From assembly GCA_002337215.1 (NCBI GenBank), contig DDFO01000051.1:62779-94543 (forward strand): 31,765 nt of DNA, given 5' to 3'. Under the pieces are notes generated by a model. The model searched no databases and was not told the origin of the DNA. It worked only from the letters and a program-made list of their open reading frames with translations. The stretch comes from Phycisphaerales bacterium UBA1926 (lineage in GTDB: Bacteria > Planctomycetota > Phycisphaerae > Phycisphaerales > UBA1924). Below, in pieces: positions 7,764-16,273 of this stretch. A program made the position numbers and the translations under genes. Numbering within the stretch: position 1 is the first letter of the stretch; each line of letters opens with the position of its first letter.

Positions 7764-9086
7764 TTTCTCGCGTTCCAGCTCGATCGCGAGCGCCTCCGCC
7801 AGGTACTCGTACTGGGCGGCGCTGTTGTAGAGGTTCGCGCTGATCCGCACGCACCGCTGCCCGTCGAACGGGTCGCCCTTCTTCTTGGCACCGAAGCGCC
7901 AGATCGGGACCTGCACGCCGTGGTTGGCGAGCAGCGCGTCCTGCAGCGCATCGTGGAAGATCGTGGGTCTCGCGGCGTGCGCCGCCCGCACGCTCTCGTC
8001 CATCCGGGGCAGCAGCATCGTGACCATCGGGCCGATCAGTTCGTCGGCGTAGACGGGCTCGAGACCCAACCGGTCGCACAGGATCGACCGCCCCTCCAAC
8101 ACGAGCGAGCGGTTGCGCGCGCACACCGAAGGCCAGTCCGCCGCGGGGTCTTCGGACCGCATGATCTCGGGGAAGGCGCGCACGGCGTCCGCCACGGCGC
8201 ACATGGGCGTGTAGTCGTCGGTCCCGATGTAATCGAACTCGAGCGCGAGGCGCTCCCGTCCGTGCTTGCCCGCGGGCGTGTGCGCGTCGTTGCTGAGCAC
8301 CATGGGCCTGAAGTTTTCGTGGTGGTCGGGGTGCACCCACAGCAGCGCGACGCCCTTGGGGGCGCTGAGCCACTTGTGGCAGTTGGCGGTGTAGAACGCC
8401 CCGCCCAGTGCCGGCAGATCGAAGTCGACGGCGCCGGGCCCGTGCGCGCCGTCGATCAGCAGCTTGATCCCGCGCTGGGCGAGCGCGTCGGCGATCCGTC
8501 GGACCGGGACGACGCACGCCGACGAGCTGGTGATGTGGCTGATCATCGCGAGCCGGGTGCGATCGGTCACGCCCGCCATCACCGCGTTGAAGATGTCATC
8601 GGCCGAGATCGGCGTCGCGTGCGTGACCGGTGTCGGGAACGGGACCTCGACCGCGCGCGCCCCGCAGCGCTCCGCGATCCGGTGCGCGTTGAACCGGCAC
8701 GCGGGGTACTCGTGCGTGGTCATCAGGATCTCGTCGCCCGCGCCCAGCGGGGTCCCGTCGATCGCGCCCGAGGCGAAGTTCTCGAGCACCGTCGTCACCG
8801 CGGTTGTCGCGTTGGGCAAGAAGACGTAGCTCCCCGCGTCGCCCCCCAGCAACCCGGCGAGCGCGCGCCGGCTTCCGTCGATGAGCGACCAGACGCGGTG
8901 GGCGAAGAACGAGACCGCGTCGCGTTCCATCTCCGCCCGGTACTCGGCCTGGGCGCGCTGCACCCGCACCGGGCACGCGCCGTACGACCCGTGGTTCAGA
9001 TAGAAAACGCCCGGGTCGATCGACCAGTGGCTCGCGAGCGACGACCCGGCGGGGCGATGGAGTTCGGGTGCTCGGGTCGTTGTCAT
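7755..9086 (-). CDS. PLP-dependent class V aminotransferase, isopenicillin-N epimerase-like
   Basis: The fold-type I enzyme signature is clear in 443 aa: the N-terminal FYLNHGSYGACP motif (28-39) seen in isopenicillin-N epimerase-like and cysteine desulfurase-like proteins, the cofactor Asp212 in LLIDGAHGPGAV, and the Schiff-base Lys238 in TANCHKWLSAPKG. The C-terminal domain includes VCARNRSLVLEG and VPIWRFGAKKKG. The substrate cannot be told from sequence; no beta-lactam biosynthesis genes are nearby, so epimerase activity is not implied. The ATG at 9086 has a strong GGAGG 7 nt upstream. It ends 9 bp inside the convergent TVP38-like gene. Confidence 0.88.
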   Translation of the reverse strand: MTTTRAPELHRPAGSSLASHWSIDPGVFYLNHGSYGACPVRVQRAQAEYRAEMERDAVSFFAHRVWSLIDGSRRALAGLLGGDAGSYVFLPNATTAVTTVLENFASGAIDGTPLGAGDEILMTTHEYPACRFNAHRIAERCGARAVEVPFPTPVTHATPISADDIFNAVMAGVTDRTRLAMISHITSSSACVVPVRRIADALAQRGIKLLIDGAHGPGAVDFDLPALGGAFYTANCHKWLSAPKGVALLWVHPDHHENFRPMVLSNDAHTPAGKHGRERLALEFDYIGTDDYTPMCAVADAVRAFPEIMRSEDPAADWPSVCARNRSLVLEGRSILCDRLGLEPVYADELIGPMVTMLLPRMDESVRAAHAARPTIFHDALQDALLANHGVQVPIWRFGAKKKGDPFDGQRCVRISANLYNSAAQYEYLAEALAIELEREKSA

Positions 9087-9203
9087 GCTCGGTCCTCCGT
9101 GGTTCGCATTGATCTTGGTTGTATCGCGCGTTCGCCGCCGGGCCCTGTCCGTAGGGCCGGCTCGGTCCGTGTAAGAAGTCGGGACGGGTCGCGGTTTGGA
9201 AAC

Positions 9204-9629
9204 TCAGCCCTCGAGATCGAGTCGGCTGCCCAGGTCCACCGCGGTCGCCGCCGCGTTCTTGTCGGCCGGGTGACGATAGAACGGGATCGACGCCGTCGCG
9301 GGCCCCGCGTCCTGTGAAGCGCTCAATCGTTCCGCCCGCGATCCGCTCGCGAGCGCCACGCCGTTCCTGAACTCGACCCCGCCCGGGACAACCGCAGCGA
9401 CCAGCGTCTCTTTGATCGCCTCGGCCTTCTTCGCCACGGCGAGATCGACGCGGTCGGTCGTCGAGGCCCGGTCCGCTCTCGCGGGTTGGTCGGCAACCCT
9501 GACGCCATCCACGCGGTCCACGCCCGGGGCGATCGGCGTGACCGTGATCGTCGGCTTTGCGGCCGGCGCGGACTTGGCGCCGTACGCCTTGGCAAGGTGG
9601 AACGGGAGTGTGGGTGGGATCGCATCCAT
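9204..9629 (-). CDS. Hypothetical protein, 141 aa
   Basis: No family is recognised. The product is soluble and alanine-rich with no signal peptide or membrane segment. It begins MDAIPPTLPFHLAKAYG, has a charged middle part (about 50-75) and ends with a motif-like IPFYRHPADKNAAATAVDLG stretch just before the C-terminus. The ATG at 9629 is favoured over an upstream start at 9677 because TATGAT sits 9 nt before it, and because the upstream residues (Arg-rich) look like read-back of the promoter. It stands alone: 117 bp from the aminotransferase gene and 136 bp from the next gene upstream. Confidence 0.6.
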   Translation of the reverse strand: MDAIPPTLPFHLAKAYGAKSAPAAKPTITVTPIAPGVDRVDGVRVADQPARADRASTTDRVDLAVAKKAEAIKETLVAAVVPGGVEFRNGVALASGSRAERLSASQDAGPATASIPFYRHPADKNAAATAVDLGSRLDLEG

Positions 9630-9638
9630 GCGGCGGCG

Positions 9639-9644
9639 ATCATA
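9639..9644 (-). promoter_or_regulatory. TANNNT -10-like element before the 141-aa gene
   Basis: TATGAT (five of six matches to TATAAT) lies 9 nt before the ATG with no Shine-Dalgarno site. Confidence 0.5.
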
Positions 9645-9765
9645 CCACAGCCCGCACCGTTTCCGTGCGGCGTTCATCCAAGATTCCGACTCCCGGTAGC
9701 GGGGAGGACCCGGCGCAGCCGGCCAAATGGTCCCGATAAAGCAATCGCTCCGCCGGACGACCCGT

Positions 9766-10131
9766 TCACAGGATCTTGAACGGCGACCGCCCGCCGAGCA
9801 CGAGCGCCGCGGCGGCGAGCAGGATCAGCACGAGCCCGACGACCACTACCGCGGCTTTGAGCCGGCTCTTGCCGCCCAACGCCCGGTCGGCCAGCGCGCA
9901 CGCGCGTTTGAACCGCGCCCGATCGTCGATCCGGTCGTACCCATCCTCGTGGACGATCTTGTTGCGGACCGTCGCGATGAGCCGGAGCGCACGCACGACC
10001 TCGCGATCGAGATCGTTCTCGACGCTGTCGATCTTCTCGTGGAGACCGCGCCCGCGCGCACCGAACCGGCGTTCGAGCACCGACTCGAATCGTTTGGACC
10101 AGCGGATCGCTCTTTCGAGATCGCTCGGCAT
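9766..10131 (-). CDS. Small membrane-anchored protein with a HEPN/DUF4145-like motif
   Basis: The 121-aa product has a helical cytoplasmic part (1-88) with LRLIATVRNKIVHEDG at about 49-64. The RNKIVH segment (Arg56, Asn57, His61) fits the R-x4-6-H active-site pattern of HEPN domains, many of which are RNases, although DUF4145-type members are often uncharacterised. One strong transmembrane helix follows (about 92-113) and the tail ends GGRSPFKIL. The ATG at 10131 lies 10 nt after the folC stop, so it is probably the last gene of the pdxJ-folC unit. The HEPN reading rests on one motif plus helical character and is tentative. Confidence 0.65.
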   Translation of the reverse strand: MPSDLERAIRWSKRFESVLERRFGARGRGLHEKIDSVENDLDREVVRALRLIATVRNKIVHEDGYDRIDDRARFKRACALADRALGGKSRLKAAVVVVGLVLILLAAAALVLGGRSPFKIL

Positions 10132-10141
10132 CGGCGCCCGA

Positions 10142-11626
10142 TCACACGCCGGCGGCGGCGAGCTCTTCTCTCTTGGCAAGGAACAGCGCCTTCGCCTCAC
10201 CCGCGAGGTAGAACGAGCCCGTAACGCAGATCAGGTCGTCGCGACCCACGCCCTTCGCGGCCGTGTTGATCGCGTCGCGCAGCGTGGGCTCGACCTGCGA
10301 CATCTTCCCGTGGCTCTCCTCGAACCGCTTGCGCAGCTCCTCGGGGTCCATCGCCCGGGGGTTGCCCTGCGCCCTGGTGAAGATGACCTTGTCGCCCCCG
10401 CGCCCGATCTCGGCGAGCATCGCGTCCACGTCCTTGTCGGCGGCGCACCCGAAGATCACGACCATCGAGTCGGACCGGACGTGGGCGCCGATCGCGTTGA
10501 TGAGCGTGCGCACGCTCTCGCCGGTGTGCGCCCCGTCGATGATGATCCGGGGGTTGTCCCAGATCTCCTCGAGCCGACCGTTCTTGACGGATGATTCGAG
10601 CCCGAGGAGCACGCCGCGCTCGGAGTGCTCGAACCCCCGCAGCGCGAGCTGCTGGAGGATCGCGAGCGCGAGCCCGCAATTCTGGGCCTGGTGCTCGCCC
10701 TCGAACGGGACGGGGAGGTGGTCGAGCGTCTGGTCACCCGTGCCCACGCAGACGCGCATGTGTGGGCCCATCGCGTGGGCCGCCTCGAACCGCTGCGTGA
10801 AATCGATCTCCCGCCCCAGCACCATCAGCGGTGCGCCGCGCTCCTCGGCGGTGCGTTCGAAGATCTCGAGCACCGCCTCGTCCTGCTTGACCGTCAGGCA
10901 GGGCACGCCCTGCTTGATGATCCCCGCCTTCTCCGCGGCGATCAGCTCGAGCGAGTCGCCCAGGATCGCCGTGTGCTCGAGTTGGATCGCCGTGATCGCG
11001 GTGACCAGCGGGCTCGCGATGTTCGTCGAATCGAGCCGGCCACCCAGGCCGACCTCGACGACCGCGATATCGACAGCCTCCTCGGCAAACTGCAGGAAGC
11101 CGGCGGCGGTGATGCACTCGAAATACGTCGGTTGCCCGTGCTCGGGTTCGACCGCCTCCGCGGCGTCGCGCACCTTGCTCATGATCCGGGCGAAGCCGCG
11201 ACCCGAGATCGGCTCGGCTCCCACGCGGATCCGCTCGCGGACCGACACCAGATGCGGGCTGGAATAGACCCCGACCGTGTACCCGTTCGCGCCGAGACAC
11301 CCCGCGAGCATCTCGCAGACGCTCCCCTTGCCCTTGCTCCCCGCGATGTGCACGATCGGGGTCGCGTCCTGCGGGTTGTCCAGCGCGTCCATGAGCGCGC
11401 GCATCCTGCCCAGCTTGAAATCGTCGGGATCGACCCGGTGGGGCCGAACCCGCTCGAAGTTGATCCGGTCATTCAGCCAGTGTTCGGCTTGCTCCATCGA
11501 CGTGAACGCGCGCCGGCGCTTGCCGCCCCGAGGCTTCGCTTCAACCGTCGTTCTTGCCGCCTTCTTGCTGCCGGCCTTGGCTCTGCCCATGTCCCCGTCC
11601 GTTCCCATCTCGCCATCATGGCTCAT
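10142..11626 (-). CDS. folC: Bifunctional folylpolyglutamate/dihydrofolate synthase
   Basis: This Mur-ligase family enzyme adds glutamate to folates and, in many bacteria, also makes dihydrofolate from dihydropteroate. The P-loop GSKGKGS is at 96-102. The folate-type sequence [15 protein letters not shown] follows, then the metal and substrate motif [13 protein letters not shown], the [20 protein letters not shown] block, and the C-terminal domain with [12 protein letters not shown]. The 494-aa product has a basic N-terminal extension of about 40 residues (Lys/Arg-rich) before the family start. The ATG at 11626 overlaps the pdxJ stop (ATGA), indicating translational coupling. Monofunctional versus bifunctional cannot be decided by eye. 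Confidence 0.92.
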   Translation of the reverse strand: MSHDGEMGTDGDMGRAKAGSKKAARTTVEAKPRGGKRRRAFTSMEQAEHWLNDRINFERVRPHRVDPDDFKLGRMRALMDALDNPQDATPIVHIAGSKGKGSVCEMLAGCLGANGYTVGVYSSPHLVSVRERIRVGAEPISGRGFARIMSKVRDAAEAVEPEHGQPTYFECITAAGFLQFAEEAVDIAVVEVGLGGRLDSTNIASPLVTAITAIQLEHTAILGDSLELIAAEKAGIIKQGVPCLTVKQDEAVLEIFERTAEERGAPLMVLGREIDFTQRFEAAHAMGPHMRVCVGTGDQTLDHLPVPFEGEHQAQNCGLALAILQQLALRGFEHSERGVLLGLESSVKNGRLEEIWDNPRIIIDGAHTGESVRTLINAIGAHVRSDSMVVIFGCAADKDVDAMLAEIGRGGDKVIFTRAQGNPRAMDPEELRKRFEESHGKMSQVEPTLRDAINTAAKGVGRDDLICVTGSFYLAGEAKALFLAKREELAAAGV

Positions 11627-12417
11627 TCCGACGATGCGATCAATGCTTTCATTTCCGAAACTGCTTGCCGGAGCCCGACATACACCGCACGGCTCACGAT
11701 CGCGTGACCGATGTGCAGCTCCTCGAGCCCGGGAAGACTCGCGATCGGGTCCACGTTGTGGTAATTGAGCGCGTGCCCCGCGTTGAAGCGCATGCCGGCG
11801 TTGCGCACGGCCGCGCCAGCGTTGGAGATACGCCCCAGCTCCGCCGCGAGTTCGTCCCGCCTGGGGTCGCCGCCGCACATCGCGAACGCCTCGGCCCACG
11901 GCCCGGTGTGCAATTCGCACACGTCGAAACCGGCCTCGGCGCACGCGGCGACCTGCTCGGCCTCCGCGTCGATGAACGCGCTGACGATCAGCCCCGCGTC
12001 ACGGAGCCGGCCGACCACCGTTTTCATGCGCCCAACCTGCCCCGCGACATCGAGCCCGCCCTCGGTGGTGACCTCTTCACGGCCCTCGGGGACCAGCATC
12101 GCGGTATGAGGCCGGAGCTCGCACGCGATCCCAACCATCTCGTCGGTCGCCGCCATCTCGAGGTTCAGCTTCACTTTCACCAGCCGGCGGAGCAGGCGGA
12201 CATCGCGGTCGTTGATGTGCCGGCGGTCCTCGCGGAGATGGACGGTGATGCCGTCGGCCCCGCCCAGTTCGGCCTCGTGGGCCGCCCGAACCGGGTCGGG
12301 CTCACCCACATCCGTCGGGTCGATGCCGATGCCGGCGAGCTGGGCCGCGTCCGCGCCGCGATAGCGGGCTTGACGGATCGTCGCGACGTGATCGATATTG
12401 ACGCCCAGCTGGATCAT
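11623..12417 (-). CDS. pdxJ: Pyridoxine 5'-phosphate synthase PdxJ
   Basis: PdxJ condenses 1-deoxyxylulose 5-phosphate with 3-amino-2-oxopropyl phosphate to form pyridoxine 5'-phosphate, the last step of the DXP-dependent vitamin B6 route. The TIM-barrel motifs are all present in 264 aa: [12 protein letters not shown] near the start, [22 protein letters not shown], the TTEGGLD segment, [20 protein letters not shown] and [16 protein letters not shown]. The length is slightly above the E. coli protein. It begins the pdxJ-folC-HEPN-like unit, preceded by a TANNNT element and no Shine-Dalgarno site. PLP-dependent enzymes such as the aminotransferase nearby would use the product, but no direct link is shown. 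Confidence 0.96.
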   Translation of the reverse strand: MIQLGVNIDHVATIRQARYRGADAAQLAGIGIDPTDVGEPDPVRAAHEAELGGADGITVHLREDRRHINDRDVRLLRRLVKVKLNLEMAATDEMVGIACELRPHTAMLVPEGREEVTTEGGLDVAGQVGRMKTVVGRLRDAGLIVSAFIDAEAEQVAACAEAGFDVCELHTGPWAEAFAMCGGDPRRDELAAELGRISNAGAAVRNAGMRFNAGHALNYHNVDPIASLPGLEELHIGHAIVSRAVYVGLRQAVSEMKALIASSE

Positions 12418-12423
12418 CGCTGG

Positions 12424-12429
12424 ATGCTA
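12424..12429 (-). promoter_or_regulatory. TANNNT -10-like element before pdxJ
   Basis: TAGCAT lies 6 nt before the pdxJ ATG without a Shine-Dalgarno site. Confidence 0.4.
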
Positions 12430-12495
12430 GGCCAACCGCTTTGACACACCCGGGGCTCGCTCACGAGGCGAAACGGACAACGGGATGTTGGGGTA

Positions 12496-12537
12496 TTTTC
12501 AGAAATAACTGAAAACACAAGAAAACAAAGGTATACT
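12496..12537 (+). promoter_or_regulatory. Promoter with overlapping dyad before the first small membrane protein
   Basis: A -35-like CTGAAA (12509-12514), a 17-nt spacer and -10 TATACT (12532-12537) form a good promoter. A perfect 7-bp dyad, TTTTCAG (12496-12502) and CTGAAAA (12509-12515) with a 6-base centre, overlaps the -35. That placement suits a repressor or activator site. The surrounding 50 bp are AT-rich for this genome. Confidence 0.5.
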
Positions 12538-12675
12538 GATCGCAGAGCGGGGTTCCAGCGTGTGTCCCGCGGGTGGACAGCGACACTCGATGTGGGCGGT
12601 TGTGGACCCACATTCTCATTCGGCTGTGCCCTGCCATCCGTCGAGCGCTCGCACTCCCGCAGAACGGAGTGGTCC

Positions 12676-12918
12676 ATGCGGTTCTTCGCGGTCATCAATC
12701 GAGTCTGCTACACCGTTTGTATCGCCTCGATCGTCGTCGGCGCGTGCGTCGCGTACATCGGGATCTGGAGCACGATGGACCAGGACCTGATGTGGCGGGC
12801 CCTCGGGTCGGCGTTCGTCGCGTTCGCGGCGTGCACCCTCACGCTCGCGGTCAACAATATGGTCGGCTCACGGGCGTATCTGGACCGCGTCCCACCCGCG
12901 TGCGACCCGCCGGCCTGA
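12676..12918 (+). CDS. Small two-helix membrane protein, paralogue A
   Basis: The 80-aa product has two hydrophobic helices (about 11-30 and 43-62). It begins MRFFAVINRVCY and aligns end to end over its first 65 residues with the 110-aa protein encoded about 270 bp downstream (MRILVAINRVCY); both share IW after helix 1 and an NNMVG / NGIIG motif after helix 2. That alignment fixes the start at 12676, which has GGAG 6 nt upstream. The tail is short and Pro-rich. No known family is recognised and the function is unknown. Confidence 0.7.
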   Translation: MRFFAVINRVCYTVCIASIVVGACVAYIGIWSTMDQDLMWRALGSAFVAFAACTLTLAVNNMVGSRAYLDRVPPACDPPA

Positions 12919-13100
12919 TCGTCCGTTTGTCGGTCTCCGAGGTGTCGAGTCCCCGAAGGCGCTCCCACGCGACTGTACCGAAACGAGGTATCGCGAGGTC
13001 ACAGTGCGCTGACCCGGTCGCTCCGCGTCATTGCCGGGTTATCGGCCTGTCGACCCAATGAAATCTGGACTGCTCCCTTGCGAAGAACCCCGAAGTATGG

Positions 13101-13126
13101 TAAGTTAGTTAGTGTTTACTTACTTA
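13101..13126. repeat. Imperfect inverted repeat upstream of paralogue B
   Basis: Arms TAAGTTAGT and ACTTACTTA (one mismatch) lie around an 8-base centre within an AT-rich patch about 60 bp before the second small membrane gene. It may be an operator, by analogy with the dyad before paralogue A, but the sequences differ. Confidence 0.4.
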
Positions 13127-13184
13127 ATACGGTCCAGCGTTGGGCCGAGGCAGCAATGCGTCGGGATCTGGAAAGGGAACCATC

Positions 13185-13517
13185 ATGCGAATCCTCGTTG
13201 CGATCAACCGCGTCTGTTACGGCTCGTGCCTGCTTGCGATCATCGCCGGCGCGTTCCTCGCGGTCTACTCGATCTGGACCGAGCATCACGATGTCGGGTG
13301 GAAGGGCGTCGCGACGGCGGCGGTGCTCATCTTCGCCGCGGTCCTCGTGCTCGCGACCAACGGCATCATCGGCAACAAGGTGATGGAGGAGGGCGGGGGC
13401 GTGAGCAACTTCACGCCGCCGAAGCGCGGACGGCCCGCGACATCGGAGGGCACGGCGGCGAGCCCGCTCGCCGAGCGCCGGCAGGAGCCCGCGGAAGACG
13501 ATTCATCCGACGTGTGA
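13185..13517 (+). CDS. Small two-helix membrane protein, paralogue B
   Basis: The 110-aa product has two hydrophobic helices (about 13-29 and 42-62) and a polar, charged C-terminal tail (about 75-110, rich in Pro, Glu, Ala and Asp) that paralogue A lacks. AAGGGA lies 5-7 nt before the ATG. The N-terminus MRILVAINRVCY and the two-helix region match paralogue A, so the pair likely arose by tandem duplication. No function can be assigned. It ends 15 bp from the convergent dehydrogenase gene. Confidence 0.75.
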   Translation: MRILVAINRVCYGSCLLAIIAGAFLAVYSIWTEHHDVGWKGVATAAVLIFAAVLVLATNGIIGNKVMEEGGGVSNFTPPKRGRPATSEGTAASPLAERRQEPAEDDSSDV

Positions 13518-13532
13518 ACGCGGCCGACGGTC

Positions 13533-14486
13533 TCAACTCACCACCGGCGCCGGGTGCTCCGGCGTCTCCCCGTTGAGCACGCGCACCACATCGCGGACGA
13601 CCCAGGACATGTTCGTCTTCGCGCGTTCCGTCGCCGCCGCGATGTGGGGCAGCAGGTGCGCGTTGGGCAAGCCAAGCAGCGGGTAGTCCGCCGGGAACGG
13701 CTCGGGCTCGTGCACATCACAGATCCCCATCGCCCCGGGATTCGCCTTCAGAAAGCCCGCGAGCGCGCGCGCATCGACGATCAGGCCCCTCGCACACGAC
13801 AGGAAGATCACGTCATCCCTGCAGCGTGCGAACTTGTCGGCGTCCATCAGGTTCCGGTTCGCGGGCCGATCGTCGGTGTGGATCGTCAACACATCGCTCT
13901 CGTCGAGCAGTGTCTCGACGGTGACGGGCTCGGCCCCCCACCGCTCGGACTCCGGGATGATCTCCAGGTCGTTGTAGATCACCCGCATGTTGAAGGCCGC
14001 GCCGATGCGTGCAACCCGCCGCCCGATGCGGCCCATCCCGAACACGCCCAGCGTCATGTCCTCGAGCTGCCTCGGCGCGATCAGGTCGGCCCTCGCCGCG
14101 TTCCAGGCGGGCAGATCGAGCGCCTTGTCGAGGAACACACGGGGTCGGATCGCGTCGAACAGCACCGCGAAGACGTACTCCGCGACGGCGCTCGCGTTCG
14201 CGCCCGGCGCGTGGACGACCGGCACGCCCCGGCGGGCGCACGCCGGGAGATCGAAGTTGTCGAGCGCGACGCCCGCGCGCCCGATGACGCGGAGATTCGG
14301 CGCGCGGTCCAGCATCGCGTCGTCGATGATCGTGTAGGTGCGCACGACCATCGCGTCGGCACGCGCGACGTGTTCCTCGAACGCGTCGTCGCCGGGCGAC
14401 GCCTCGATGACATCGGCGCGCTCGCGGAGCCAGCTCAGGGGCCCCGGCGAGAGCGATTCGGTCACGATCACCAGCGGCAATGACAT
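13533..14486 (-). CDS. D-isomer-specific 2-hydroxyacid dehydrogenase, D-3-phosphoglycerate dehydrogenase-like
   Basis: The 317-aa enzyme has the NAD-binding loop GMGRIGRR (150-157) with Asp173 at the end of the second strand, which favours NAD. Catalytic residues fit Arg233 in SCARG, Glu262 in DVHEPEP and His281 in LLPHIAAAT. The N-terminal part has VIGRAGVALDNFD, typical of D-3-phosphoglycerate dehydrogenases, which start serine synthesis. It lacks the C-terminal ACT/regulatory domains of long SerA forms, so another 2-hydroxyacid substrate is possible. The ATG at 14486 has GGAGG 7 nt upstream. It follows trpE by 18 bp and is probably co-transcribed with it. Confidence 0.9.
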   Translation of the reverse strand: MSLPLVIVTESLSPGPLSWLRERADVIEASPGDDAFEEHVARADAMVVRTYTIIDDAMLDRAPNLRVIGRAGVALDNFDLPACARRGVPVVHAPGANASAVAEYVFAVLFDAIRPRVFLDKALDLPAWNAARADLIAPRQLEDMTLGVFGMGRIGRRVARIGAAFNMRVIYNDLEIIPESERWGAEPVTVETLLDESDVLTIHTDDRPANRNLMDADKFARCRDDVIFLSCARGLIVDARALAGFLKANPGAMGICDVHEPEPFPADYPLLGLPNAHLLPHIAAATERAKTNMSWVVRDVVRVLNGETPEHPAPVVS

Positions 14487-14504
14487 CGCTCGTCCTCCGG
14501 TGCG

Positions 14505-16160
14505 CTAGGCGTTCGCGGCCGGCCCGCTCCCGAACGCCTGCTCGGCGAGATCGACCGCGCGTCCCAGCGCCGCGGCCTTGTTGACCGTTTCCATGAACTC
14601 GTCGTCGGCGTTGCTGTCGGCGACGATGCCCCCCGACGCCTGGATGTGATACGTCCACACGCCTGCCTGATCATCGTGCATCGCGACGGGGACGACCATC
14701 GTCCGCAGCGCCAGCGCGATGTCCATCTGCCCGTCGAGCCCGATCGCGCCCATACCCCCGCCGTAGGGCCCCCGGCGCACGGGCTCGAGTTCGTCGATGA
14801 TCTGCATCGCGCGGATCTTGGGCGCGCCGCTGATCGTCCCGACCGGCAGCGCCGCCCGCAGCGCGTCCCAGCAATCGAGCCCGTCGCGCAGCAGCCCCGT
14901 CACCGTCGAGGAGATGTGCATCACGTGGCTGTACCGCTCGATCGACATGACCTCGCTCAGCTCGATCGTGCCCGGCTTCGCGACGACACCAACGTCGTTG
15001 CGGCCCAGGTCCACGAGCATGATGTGCTCGGCCCGCTCCTTCTCGTCGGCGAGCAGCTCGCGCTCGAGCGCGAGATCCTCGGCGGGCGTCTTCCCCCGCT
15101 TCCGCGTCCCCGCCAGCGGGCGGTTGGTGACCATGAAGCCGGCGTTGTCGGCCCGCTCGACCCGGCAGAGAATCTCGGGGCTCGACGCGACCAGAATGCA
15201 GGGCCCCGCCTGCATGTAGACCATGTAGGGGCTGGGGTTGACCGCCCGCAGCGCGCGGTACACGTCGAACGGGTCCGCGGCACTCGTGCGCTCGAACCGC
15301 TGCCCCAGGACCACCTGGAAGATATCCCCCGCCGCGATGTACTCCTTCGCGCGCGAGACCATCTCCGCGTGCTCGCCCCGCGAGATGTTGCTGGGCATGG
15401 GCGCGGTCTTCGCATGAGCCGGGGCGACCGTGCCCGCGGGCAGCGGCTTGCTGTGGGTCTGGATCTCCTCGACCCGGGACCGGAGTTTCTCGACCGCCCT
15501 GTCGTAGATGGCGCCCGCGTCATCTTCGGGGCCGACAAATGCGAGCTGCACCACGTGCACGAGCCGCTCGACATGGTCGAACGCGATCACGCCGTCATAG
15601 AGCCCGAAGTGCAGGTCGGGGAGGTTCCGGTCGTCGGGCGGCGCGCTGCCGACCGAGAGCTTCTCGGGCTCGGCGTAGCGGACGGTGTCGTAGCTCGCGT
15701 ACCCGAACCAGCCGCCCCAGATGCACGACGGGAGCAGCCCCCGGTCCACCGACTCGGTGGGCGGGACGAGACGGATACCCCGCGTGATCTGCCGCAGCGC
15801 ATCGGCGGGGTCGGCCTCTTCGGACCGGCTCACCCGTGTTTCGGACCCACGCCGATCGGTGATCTCGACCCCGTGCCCCCGCGCCACGACCTCGACGACG
15901 GGGCGCGACCCCAGGATCGAGTGCCGACCCAGACGATCCCCGTTTTCCACCGATTCGAGCAGGAACGAGGGGGCCGTGCGTTCATCCGGGGCGACCAAAC
16001 GCCGATAGGCGAGCACGGGGGTCAACTGGTCGGCGAGCAGCCGGACGCCGATCGGGATCGCGAGCGTCTCACCCCCCCCGGCCCCAGCACCCGGCCCGGC
16101 CTGTGGCGAACTCTCGCGCCCTGCGAGGTGTACGAACTGTTCCCGGGTCAGATTCGGCAT
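14505..16160 (-). CDS. trpE: Anthranilate synthase component I
   Basis: TrpE converts chorismate to anthranilate with ammonia supplied by TrpG, the first committed step to tryptophan. The 551-aa product has the N-terminal regulatory domain with the LLES tryptophan-binding motif (67-70), and the chorismate-binding domain with SPSPYM-like NPSPYMVYMQAG, RPLAGTRKRG, LVDLGRNDVG, LPVGTISGAPKIRAM and GGGMGAIGLDG. The LLES motif argues for TrpE rather than PabB. Its start at 16160 gives the usual N-terminus. TACGCT lies 7 nt upstream and no Shine-Dalgarno site is seen. No trpG is nearby. It is followed by the phosphoglycerate dehydrogenase-like gene; serine is also consumed in tryptophan synthesis, which may explain the pairing. 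Confidence 0.95.
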   Translation of the reverse strand: MPNLTREQFVHLAGRESSPQAGPGAGAGGGETLAIPIGVRLLADQLTPVLAYRRLVAPDERTAPSFLLESVENGDRLGRHSILGSRPVVEVVARGHGVEITDRRGSETRVSRSEEADPADALRQITRGIRLVPPTESVDRGLLPSCIWGGWFGYASYDTVRYAEPEKLSVGSAPPDDRNLPDLHFGLYDGVIAFDHVERLVHVVQLAFVGPEDDAGAIYDRAVEKLRSRVEEIQTHSKPLPAGTVAPAHAKTAPMPSNISRGEHAEMVSRAKEYIAAGDIFQVVLGQRFERTSAADPFDVYRALRAVNPSPYMVYMQAGPCILVASSPEILCRVERADNAGFMVTNRPLAGTRKRGKTPAEDLALERELLADEKERAEHIMLVDLGRNDVGVVAKPGTIELSEVMSIERYSHVMHISSTVTGLLRDGLDCWDALRAALPVGTISGAPKIRAMQIIDELEPVRRGPYGGGMGAIGLDGQMDIALALRTMVVPVAMHDDQAGVWTYHIQASGGIVADSNADDEFMETVNKAAALGRAVDLAEQAFGSGPAANA

Positions 16161-16167
16161 GGGACCA

Positions 16168-16173
16168 AGCGTA
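16168..16173 (-). promoter_or_regulatory. TANNNT -10-like element before trpE
   Basis: TACGCT on the minus strand lies 7 nt before the trpE ATG, the same hexamer and gap as before the TVP38-like gene. No attenuator-like leader peptide fits between it and trpE. Confidence 0.45.
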
Positions 16174-16259
16174 TGCCAAAGCCCTCCCCGGCTGGGAGGC
16201 CGACCGACAGCCCGTTCCGAGACCGACCGCCCAGGCCCGCGTTTCTTCCCCGAACCCCG

Positions 16260-16265
16260 TAGGCT
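16260..16265 (+). promoter_or_regulatory. TANNNT -10-like element before the 700-aa exported protein
   Basis: TAGGCT lies 8 nt before the ATG. No Shine-Dalgarno site is present. The trpE element lies 87 bp away on the other strand. Confidence 0.4.
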
Positions 16266-16273
16266 CCCGACGC

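Noticed and set aside
9141..9158. GGCCCT/AGGGCC hairpin after the 141-aa gene
   Set aside because: Only 6 bp of clean stem and no U-run on either strand, so not a supported terminator.
7920..9317. Long plus-strand open frame opposite the aminotransferase gene
   Set aside because: Antisense to a well-supported enzyme with clear motifs. Composition is typical of GC-rich shadows.
14646..16262. 538-residue plus-strand open frame opposite trpE
   Set aside because: Antisense to trpE; low complexity, rich in Arg, Asp and His, no domain.
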